This document shows positions 7,656 through 13,060 of a stretch of 13,578 nt of DNA, piece after piece. Position 1 is the stretch's first letter, and each line of letters starts with the position of its first letter. The stretch is taken from contig DASVDK010000225.1 in the NCBI GenBank assembly GCA_036381125.1, positions 1 to 13,578 on the forward strand. The letters run 5' to 3'. The notes beneath the pieces were generated by a model that worked only from the letters and a program-made list of their open reading frames with translations, made no database searches and was not told where the DNA came from. This DNA comes from DASVDK01 sp036381125 [NCBI: Thermodesulfobacteriota bacterium] (lineage in GTDB: Bacteria; DASVDK01). The position numbers and the translations under genes were made by a program.

Positions 7656-7909
7656 CGTCCCCTCGCGTCCCGTCGCTTCTCGATGGTGAGGATCACCTCG
7701 CCGGGCGCCTCGCCCGGCGCCTCCGCACCCCGGGGGTGCCCCAGCCGGTCGGCCCAGGCGCGCAGATCGCCTCGCACGCTGTCGGAGGCCGTCAGGACCT
7801 CGAGCCTCCCGCCCGGCGGGAGCGACCGGATCGCGCGCGCCGCGGCCATCACCGCCTGGTCGCAGAGCATGCGGCGGGCGTCGACGCGCGCCGCCTCGGC
7901 GACGGTCAT
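7652..7909 (-). CDS. TusA-like sulfurtransferase family protein lacking the CPxP motif
   Basis: An 85-residue protein with the TusA/SirA fold pattern: Val-Asp-Ala-Arg at 9-12, a Cys at 16, the helix Ala-Ala-Ala-Arg-Ala-Ile, Pro-Gly-Gly-Arg-Leu-Glu-Val-Leu at 32-39, Ser-Asp-Ser-Val-Arg-Gly-Asp-Leu-Arg-Ala-Trp at 42-52 and a Gly-His turn. TusA proteins carry persulfide sulfur to tRNA thiolation, molybdopterin synthesis or dissimilatory sulfur enzymes. The Cys is kept, but both prolines of Cys-Pro-x-Pro are replaced (Cys-Asp-Gln-Ala), so the role may be altered. The ATG at 7909 overlaps the Rrf2 stop (ATGA), and the stop overlaps the cobO ATG likewise. The C-terminal 20 residues contain a Gly-Glu-Ala-Pro repeat. 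The longer upstream frame is the shadow of the Rrf2 gene. Confidence 0.8.
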   Translation of the reverse strand: MTVAEAARVDARRMLCDQAVMAAARAIRSLPPGGRLEVLTASDSVRGDLRAWADRLGHPRGAEAPGEAPGEVILTIEKRRDARGR

Positions 7910-8391
7910 GCCCCGGCCGGACGCGGGGCCCCGCCCGGGACCGGCCGGCCGGCGACGACCGGCAGCGGGATGCCGGCCGACGGCGGCCCCGCGACCTCCC
8001 CGACCGACACCGCGCCGAGCGCCTCGAGGAGCTGCTCCTGGATGCGCTGCCAGACGCCCCGCATGCGGCAGCGGTCGATGATCCCGCAGCAGTCGGCGGC
8101 CTCCGCCTCCCCCACGCAGCGCTGCAGGACGATCGGCCCGTCGAGCGCCTCGAGCACGTCCCGGAAGGTGATGCTCGACGCCGCCCGGCCGAGCGCGACG
8201 CCTCCCTCGGCTCCCCGCCGCGACACCAGGAGCCCCGCCCGCTGGAGCGGCTTCACGAGCTTCCTCAGGAACGGCACCGGGATGTCCTGCTCCCGCGCGA
8301 TCGCCTCGATGGCGCAGAAGCGCCCCACCGGCTGGCTCGCCAGGTAGAGCATCGTCCGCAGCGCGTAGTCCTCGGCGTTCGTGATCCGCAT
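7906..8391 (-). CDS. Rrf2-family transcriptional regulator with Fe-S-type cysteines
   Basis: A 161-residue DNA-binding protein. I chose ATG 8391 because Met-Arg-Ile-Thr-Asn-Ala-Glu-Asp-Tyr-Ala-Leu-Arg is the usual Rrf2 N-terminus, and GAGG lies four to five bases upstream. A longer in-frame start at 8460 would run through the promoter. The winged helix spans about 1-80, with the recognition segment Ile-Pro-Val-Pro-Phe-Leu-Arg-Lys-Leu (37-45). Cysteines 92, 101, 102 and 108 lie where IscR, NsrR and RsrR bind a [2Fe-2S] or [4Fe-4S] cluster. The tail after residue 130 is Pro/Gly/Ala-rich. As first gene of the operon with TusA-like, cobO, A-type carrier, moaA and mrp, it is likely to autoregulate that operon in response to Fe-S, nitric oxide or redox status. 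The signal itself is inferred, not seen. Confidence 0.92.
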   Translation of the reverse strand: MRITNAEDYALRTMLYLASQPVGRFCAIEAIAREQDIPVPFLRKLVKPLQRAGLLVSRRGAEGGVALGRAASSITFRDVLEALDGPIVLQRCVGEAEAADCCGIIDRCRMRGVWQRIQEQLLEALGAVSVGEVAGPPSAGIPLPVVAGRPVPGGAPRPAGA

Positions 8392-8436
8392 CGGGCCTCG
8401 ACAAAGGGGCAAATGTGACCCCGACAGTCTCCATTC

Positions 8437-8465
8437 AGGGTACAGCGCGCCCGCCGCCACGTCAA
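8437..8465 (-). promoter_or_regulatory. sigma70-like promoter of the Rrf2-led cofactor operon
   Basis: On the minus strand TTGACG (8465-8460) and TACCCT (8442-8437) are separated by 17 bases. The predicted start of transcription is near 8430, leaving a leader of about 39 bases before the Rrf2 ATG. The -35 box matches five of six consensus bases and the -10 box three of six. The leader contains GGGG/CCCC arms (8406-8422) that could be an operator for the Rrf2 protein, but this is weak. The promoter lies only 11 bases beyond the radical SAM stop, so read-through from that unit is also possible. Confidence 0.5.
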
Positions 8466-8475
8466 TCGGACCGGC

Positions 8476-9816
8476 TCAGGCGGCGATCCCGTCGGGCGCC
8501 AGGACGTCCATGAACGCGCTCACCGAGAACACGGCTCGTCCCACGCCGGCCGGGCCGTAGCCGGGCGGCGGCTGGAGGCCGTGCTTGTCGATGGTCGCCC
8601 GGTAGGCCTCGAGGAGCCGGACGTGGTACTCCAGCGGCGCGCCGCCGGGGTTCTCCTGGCCGAGCGGCGTCGTCGGCTCCGGGCACCACGTGGTGAAGCG
8701 GGGGGTGATCCCCTTCGACATGAAGAAGTCGAGCCCCTCGGTCGTCGAGGCGATCGCCTCGTCCACCGTCGAGAACCCGTACGGTCTCGCCAGCTCGACG
8801 CCGGCGACGAAGTTGGGGATGACGTGGCGGGGGCCGAACAGCTCGGCCGCGTCGAGGATGCGGCGGATCCACTCGTCGCGACCGACGTGCCGGTCCTTGC
8901 CGGGGCAGAGCTGCTCGAAGAGCCGCCGGTCCCAGACCTCGTAGTTCGGGTGGTAGATCTGCGCGCCGGCGTCCTTGAAGCGCCGCGCCTCGTTCACCGG
9001 CAGCGCCTGCGCCACCACCTTGCCGATCCACCGGCCGGGGAACCGCGCCTCGATGGCCTCGACGTAGCGCGCGTAGAACGGCGCCTCGGCAAGGCCGTCG
9101 ACCTGCGTGAGGACGCTCCCCCCCGTCACGGTGTAGGCGCGGCTCCGGTCGGGCGCGTCGAGCGGTTCGGTCTCGGCGATGATCGAGAGCGCCTCGAGAA
9201 CCTCCTCGACCGACTTGACGCCGGTGTACGGCCGGCCGACCGCGAGTTGCTGCCGGTAGTTGTGGTTGATGTCGCAGAAGCGGCACTCGCTGTCGCGCCC
9301 GAAGTACTGGCAGAGGCGGAAGACGGTCAGGTAGACGAGGTAACCCCACTCGATGGTCGGCGCGATCTCGACGACCGACTTGCCGTTCGAGAGGTTGCGC
9401 CGGTAGTAGGCCGGCATCTCGTGGTAGTGGACGCCGGCGAGCGGCGTCCCCTCGAGCGTCAGCACCCGCCCGCCGTCGCCGTCCGTCGTCACCACGTAGG
9501 GCGAACGCGGGTTCAGCCGGACCGAGACGACGGTGCGGCGGAAGCCCCAGGGGCCCCCTTCGAGCGCGATCTCCTCGGGCGGCCGGTGCGCCGTCTCCTC
9601 GGGCATCTCCTGGAGCGTCGAGAGGTCGAAGGAGAAGATGAAGTAGGACTTCGGCTTCTGCGTCGCCTCGTCGCGGTAGGCGCTGCGATCGAAGCGGACG
9701 CCGGTCCTGAGGAGGTCGTCCTTGACGATCGCCTCCTTCGGCAGATGCGGGAACCGGGCGACGAGGGACTCGACGAGGGGGAGCCGGGGGCCGGTCTCCA
9801 CGAGCGCGGTCGTCAC
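8476..9816 (-). CDS. radical SAM protein with atypical Cx8Cx2C cluster motif
   Basis: A 446-residue cytoplasmic protein starting at GTG 9816, inside a four-base GTGA overlap with the molybdopterin oxidoreductase stop. A domain of about 165 residues precedes the cluster motif Cys169-x8-Cys178-Arg-Phe-Cys181. The last two Cys, with Phe before the third, match the radical SAM CxxxCxPhiC motif, but the first spacing is eight instead of three. Thr-Gly-Gly-Ser at 231-234 stands where Gly-Gly-Glu normally lies. Later segments, Ile-Tyr-His-Pro-Asn-Tyr-Glu-Val at 287-294, Cys-Pro-Gly-Lys at 304-307 and Pro-Asn-Phe-Val-Ala-Gly-Val-Glu at 334-341, resemble the BioB/HydE-like barrel end. I infer SAM cleavage and a radical reaction on an unknown substrate, perhaps maturing or acting with the oxidoreductase. 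I do not recognise the subfamily. Confidence 0.85.
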   Translation of the reverse strand: MTTALVETGPRLPLVESLVARFPHLPKEAIVKDDLLRTGVRFDRSAYRDEATQKPKSYFIFSFDLSTLQEMPEETAHRPPEEIALEGGPWGFRRTVVSVRLNPRSPYVVTTDGDGGRVLTLEGTPLAGVHYHEMPAYYRRNLSNGKSVVEIAPTIEWGYLVYLTVFRLCQYFGRDSECRFCDINHNYRQQLAVGRPYTGVKSVEEVLEALSIIAETEPLDAPDRSRAYTVTGGSVLTQVDGLAEAPFYARYVEAIEARFPGRWIGKVVAQALPVNEARRFKDAGAQIYHPNYEVWDRRLFEQLCPGKDRHVGRDEWIRRILDAAELFGPRHVIPNFVAGVELARPYGFSTVDEAIASTTEGLDFFMSKGITPRFTTWCPEPTTPLGQENPGGAPLEYHVRLLEAYRATIDKHGLQPPPGYGPAGVGRAVFSVSAFMDVLAPDGIAA

Positions 9817-11909
9817 GCGGGCTCGACCTCCACGCGAACGTCGTAGAAGATGGGGCCGCCCCCCATGTCGGCCGTCCGGTCGGCCGTGACCCAGTTGGCG
9901 TTGCGTCCGCCCGGGACGAGCTTGTTCCAGTGGATGGAGGGCGCCACGACCAGCCCGGGCCGGACGCGGTCGGTCACGACGGCCCGGGCGAGGAACCAGC
10001 CGCGCTCGTTGCGCACGCGCGCCATCGCGCCGTCGGCGAGGCCGCGGGCAGCCGCGTCGTCGGGGTGGATCTCGACCGTCGGGTCCCCGACCGCCCTGCG
10101 CAGCGACGGGATGGCCGAGAAGGAGGAGTTGAGGAAGTGGTGCGCCGGCGGCGTGAGGAGCGCGAGCGGCAGCTCCGGCGTCGGCGACGCCGCCTCGACC
10201 GGCGGGATGTAGGTCGGCACCGGGTCGAGGCCCTGCTTCGCGAGATCCGGGTTCACGAGTTGCGCCTTGCCCGACCGCGTCGGGAAGCCCCCCTCGCGGA
10301 AGGGGGCGTCGAGCCCGGGGCGCGCGAGCCGCTGCCAGCCCCGCTCCGCGAGCGTCTCGAGCGTGATCCCCTCGAAGGCCGGGTCGCCGCCCGCGAGGAT
10401 GCCGGCCGCGATCGACCGGTCGTCGCAGAGGAGGTCGGGGTCGTCGAAGCCCATGGCGCGCGAGAGGCGGCGGAAGAGCTCCGTGTTCGAGACCGCCTCG
10501 CCCCGCGGCGGGATGGCCGGCTCGTTGAGGACCAGGTAGTAGTGCCCGTAGGCCCGGTGGATGTCGAACTGCTCGAGCTGCGTCGTGGCCGGCAGCAGGT
10601 AGTCGGCGTAGTCCGCCGTGTCCGTCCGGAACTGCTCGTGGACGACGGTGAAGAGGTCCTCCCGGGCGAGCCCCTCGTGGACGAGCGCGGCGTTGGGCGC
10701 CACGGCCGCGGGGTTCGAGCCATAGACGACCAGCGCCTTGATCGGCGGGTCGAAGCGACCGTCGCGGTTCGTCAGCGCCCGGCCGATCTCGATCATGTTG
10801 ATCGTGCGGGTGCCGGGCCGGACCCAGTCGGTGCGGGCGAGCCTCGCGCGGTCGATGGGGAACGCGCCTGACGTGGAGAGGAGGAGCCCCCCACCCGAGT
10901 CGCGCCAGGAGCCGGAGACCGCCGGCAGGCACGAGATGGTGCGCACCGCCATGCCGCCGCCGGCGTGACGCTGGAGGCCGTAGTTGATGCGGATGAAGGC
11001 CGGCCGGGTGGCGGCGTAGGCGCGGGCGAGGGCGACGACCCGCTCGGCCGGGACGCCGCAGATGTCCGCCACGCGGGCCGGGTCGTACTCGCGCGCGCGC
11101 GCCTCGAGGTCGGCCGCGCCTTCCGTGTAGGCCGCCAGGTACTCGCGATCGGCCAGCCCCTCGGCGAAGAGCACGTGCATGAGGCCCAGGGCGAGCGCCG
11201 CGTCGGTGCCGGGCCTGATGGCGAGGTGCTCGTCGCAGTGCGCCGCCGTGCGGCTGCGCCAGGGGTCGATGGCCACCAGCCGCGCCCCCTTCTCGCGGGC
11301 GTCGAGGACGACCCGCCAGAGGTGGACGTTGGACGTGATGGTGTTGGTGCCCCAGAGGATGATCAGCTTCGCCCGGACGACCGCCTCCGGGTCGGTCCCC
11401 ACGCTGGCGCCGATCGTGGCGCGGATCCCCTCCCCGCCCGCCGCCGAGCAGATGGTGCGGCCGAGGAGCGAGGCGCCGAGGCGGTGGAAGAAGCGCCGCG
11501 GCAGGCTCTCCTCCTGCACCAGGCCGAGCGTTCCCGAGTAGGAGTACGGGAGGATGGCCTGCGGGCCGTACGGCCCCTCGGCGATCGCGCGGAGCCTGGC
11601 CGCGATGTCGCGCAGCGCGTCGTCCCAGGAGACCCGCTCGAAGCGCCCCTCCCCCTTCTTGCCGACCCGGCGCATCGGGTGGAGCACCCGGTCGGGGCTG
11701 TAGACGCGCTCGAGGTAGCGCGAGACCTTCGTGCAGAGGAAGCCGCGGGTGAAGGGGTGCGTCGGGTCGCCCGCGATGGCGACGGCCCGGTCGCCCTCCA
11801 CGGTGACGTGCATGGCGCACGTGTCCGGGCAGTCGTGCGGGCAGGCGGCGTGCACCAGACGGCGGCTGGTCGCCACGGCCAGGTCGACGGGCGGATCCGG
11901 GGCCGGCAT
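9813..11909 (-). CDS. molybdopterin oxidoreductase, DMSO reductase superfamily
   Basis: A 698-residue Mo/W-bis-MGD enzyme. It opens with the [4Fe-4S] motif Cys23-x3-Cys27-x3-Cys31-x27-Cys59, followed by Thr-Lys. Further family segments are Tyr-Ser-Gly-Thr near 124-127, Trp-Gly-Thr-Asn-Thr at 186-190, Ile-Asp-Pro-Trp-Arg-Ser, Arg-Pro-Gly-Thr-Asp-Ala-Ala-Leu and, near the C-terminus, the Gly-Gly-Arg-Asn-Ala-Asn-Trp-Val-Thr beta-barrel region. Cys154 in Thr-Ile-Cys-Ser-Ala-Ala-Gly is a candidate metal ligand by position. There is no Tat signal, so the enzyme should be cytoplasmic. No electron-transfer or membrane subunit follows, only the radical SAM gene. It looks closest to stand-alone members of the MopB group rather than a true formate dehydrogenase. 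Substrate unknown. ATG 11909 lacks a clear Shine-Dalgarno. Confidence 0.93.
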   Translation of the reverse strand: MPAPDPPVDLAVATSRRLVHAACPHDCPDTCAMHVTVEGDRAVAIAGDPTHPFTRGFLCTKVSRYLERVYSPDRVLHPMRRVGKKGEGRFERVSWDDALRDIAARLRAIAEGPYGPQAILPYSYSGTLGLVQEESLPRRFFHRLGASLLGRTICSAAGGEGIRATIGASVGTDPEAVVRAKLIILWGTNTITSNVHLWRVVLDAREKGARLVAIDPWRSRTAAHCDEHLAIRPGTDAALALGLMHVLFAEGLADREYLAAYTEGAADLEARAREYDPARVADICGVPAERVVALARAYAATRPAFIRINYGLQRHAGGGMAVRTISCLPAVSGSWRDSGGGLLLSTSGAFPIDRARLARTDWVRPGTRTINMIEIGRALTNRDGRFDPPIKALVVYGSNPAAVAPNAALVHEGLAREDLFTVVHEQFRTDTADYADYLLPATTQLEQFDIHRAYGHYYLVLNEPAIPPRGEAVSNTELFRRLSRAMGFDDPDLLCDDRSIAAGILAGGDPAFEGITLETLAERGWQRLARPGLDAPFREGGFPTRSGKAQLVNPDLAKQGLDPVPTYIPPVEAASPTPELPLALLTPPAHHFLNSSFSAIPSLRRAVGDPTVEIHPDDAAARGLADGAMARVRNERGWFLARAVVTDRVRPGLVVAPSIHWNKLVPGGRNANWVTADRTADMGGGPIFYDVRVEVEPA

Positions 11910-11916
11910 GCGCCGC

Positions 11917-11922
11917 AGTGTA
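11917..11922 (-). promoter_or_regulatory. possible -10 box for a leaderless oxidoreductase transcript
   Basis: TACACT (four of six -10 bases) sits seven bases before the oxidoreductase ATG on the minus strand. Transcription starting at the usual distance would begin at or just before the ATG. No recognisable -35 box lies at the right spacing, and no ribosome site precedes the ATG, which fits a leaderless message. A six-base match in GC-rich DNA is weak evidence. Confidence 0.25.
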
Positions 11923-11952
11923 CCGCAGGGCGCTCTCGTCGGCTCGGCCCCA

Positions 11953-11976
11953 AGCGGGCGGACGCCTTCGCCCGCT
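11953..11976. repeat. inverted repeat in the divergent control region, 8-bp arms
   Basis: Perfect eight-base arms (11953-11960 and 11969-11976) around an eight-base centre, between the oxidoreductase and the DapA-like gene. It may be an operator or a hairpin in the leader of the leftward transcript. Chance is possible given the base composition. Confidence 0.4.
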
Positions 11977-11980
11977 CCGA

Positions 11981-11995
11981 CTCGACGCTGTCGAG
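11981..11995. repeat. inverted repeat CTCGAC-N3-GTCGAG
   Basis: Perfect six-base arms with a three-base centre, immediately right of the 8-bp inverted repeat. It has the size and symmetry of a dimer-binding site. No second copy was noticed near other genes in the window. Confidence 0.4.
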
Positions 11996-12031
11996 CGCCC
12001 CGGCCCGTCGCAGCCGAGCTCGGGGAGTCAC

Positions 12032-12060
12032 TTGACGGCGCTCCGGGAGCGCGTTACCAA
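12032..12060 (+). promoter_or_regulatory. sigma70-like promoter of the DapA-like/IclR unit
   Basis: TTGACG (12032-12037), a 17-base spacer and TACCAA (12055-12060) on the plus strand. The -35 box and spacing are the same as in the Rrf2-operon promoter. The start would fall near 12067, giving a leader of about 56 bases that includes an AT-rich stretch. A second possible -10, TACGAT at 12091-12096, lacks a -35. The gene's GGAGGG ribosome site is at 12113-12118. Confidence 0.5.
12038..12052. promoter_or_regulatory. candidate operator palindrome inside the promoter spacer
   Basis: A perfect inverted repeat with seven-base arms (GCGCTCC, GGAGCGC) and a one-base centre fills 15 of the 17 spacer bases between the -35 and -10 boxes. 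A protein bound here would block polymerase directly. The adjacent IclR-family regulator is the natural candidate, by position only. Confidence 0.5.
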
Positions 12061-12122
12061 TCGCATACGGACTGTTTTAAAGCATCATTTTACGATGTGA
12101 AACGGGCCGCCTGGAGGGCGTT

Positions 12123-13034
12123 GTGAGTCGACCCCGTGACATACGCGGGATGATTCCCATCATCCCGACCCCCTTCCTCGAAGACGGGTCCATCGACCGT
12201 GATGGGCTCGCGGCGCTCTGCGAGTTCGCCGTCGCCAAACAGGTAGCGGCGCTGTGCTTGCCGGCCTTCGCCAGCGAGTTCTACAAGCTGTCCGAGCGCG
12301 AGCGACTCGAGGTCGTCCGGCTGGCGGTGAAGGCCGTCGACGGCCGCATCCCCGTCATCGGGCAGTCGAACCACGGCTCGGCCCGGGTCGCCGCGGAGCT
12401 CGCCAGAGCCAACCAGGACGCCGGCGCGTCGGTCATCTCGGTGGCGCTCCCCCGCGCGTTCGCCTACACGCCGGAGGACCACCTCGAGTTCGCCCGCACC
12501 GTGGGCCGGGCCGTCGAGGTGCCGCTGCTGGTGCAGGACTGGAACCCGGCCGGCCCGACGATCGATGCGGCGTTCTGCGCCCGTCTTCGCGAGGCGTGCC
12601 CCAACTTCCGGTACGTCAAGCTCGAAGAGCCGCAGATGGGCGCGAAGGTTCGAGCGATCCGGGCCGCGTGCGGCGACGAGGTCCGCGTGCTCGAGGGGTG
12701 GGGCGGCCTCTACGTGCTCGAGCTGATCCCCGCGGGGATCGGCGGGGTCATGCCGGGGCTCGCCGTGATCGATGTCCTGCAGCGGGTGTGGGACCTCGCG
12801 ACCGCCGGGCGAGCCACCGAGGCCTACGAGGTCTTCGCCGGGGTCCACCCCTGGCTCGCGTTCACGCTTCGGAGCCTCGAATCTCACAACTACCTCGAGA
12901 AGGACCTGCTCGTCCGGCGTGGCGTGCTCCGGGCCTCGTGTGTACGGCAGCCGACGATCACGGTCGACGAGGAGAGCCGGGCGTATGCGAGCTTCCTGAT
13001 GGACCGGGTGATGGAGCTGGTCGCGAAGCTGTAG
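12123..13034 (+). CDS. DapA-superfamily lyase (dihydrodipicolinate synthase/N-acetylneuraminate lyase-like), altered active site
   Basis: A 303-residue class I aldolase-type TIM barrel of normal length. The start is GTG 12123, with GGAGGG four bases upstream. Ile-Pro-Ile-Ile-Pro-Thr-Pro-Phe (9-18 region) and Asp-Gly-Ser-Ile-Asp are the family's opening. Lys166 in Tyr-Val-Lys-Leu-Glu-Glu-Pro is the Schiff-base lysine. In true DapA a Thr-Thr pair and a catalytic Tyr in Tyr-Asn-Val-Pro are needed. Here the corresponding places read Pro-Ala-Phe-Ala-Ser-Glu (47-52) and Gln-Asp-Trp-Asn-Pro (138-142). It is therefore likely to act on another 2-oxo acid, as sugar-acid dehydratases and aldolases of this superfamily do. 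No lysine-pathway gene is near. An IclR regulator follows after 26 bases, which suggests inducible catabolism of an acid or sugar acid. Substrate unknown. Confidence 0.88.
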   Translation: MSRPRDIRGMIPIIPTPFLEDGSIDRDGLAALCEFAVAKQVAALCLPAFASEFYKLSERERLEVVRLAVKAVDGRIPVIGQSNHGSARVAAELARANQDAGASVISVALPRAFAYTPEDHLEFARTVGRAVEVPLLVQDWNPAGPTIDAAFCARLREACPNFRYVKLEEPQMGAKVRAIRAACGDEVRVLEGWGGLYVLELIPAGIGGVMPGLAVIDVLQRVWDLATAGRATEAYEVFAGVHPWLAFTLRSLESHNYLEKDLLVRRGVLRASCVRQPTITVDEESRAYASFLMDRVMELVAKL

Positions 13035-13060
13035 GGAAGGGGCGAGGGGTAGCGTCTGAG

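Noticed and set aside
7656-8475. Cobalamin riboswitch before cobO
   Set aside because: cobO lies within overlapping genes, so there is no leader, and I see no B12-box-like stretch.
9817-11820. The radical SAM frame remains open far upstream, giving an apparent 1114-residue protein
   Set aside because: The upstream part is the Arg/Pro/Gly-rich shadow of the oxidoreductase gene. The real start is the GTG at 9816 in the GTGA overlap, after which protein-like composition begins.
9813-11909. Assignment as formate dehydrogenase alpha subunit
   Set aside because: There is no Cys/Sec-His motif of formate dehydrogenases, no partner subunits and no FdhD. Only the superfamily is supported.
12123-13034. 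Assignment as dapA, lysine synthesis
   Set aside because: The catalytic Tyr and Thr pair are missing and the neighbour is an IclR regulator. Only the superfamily is supported.
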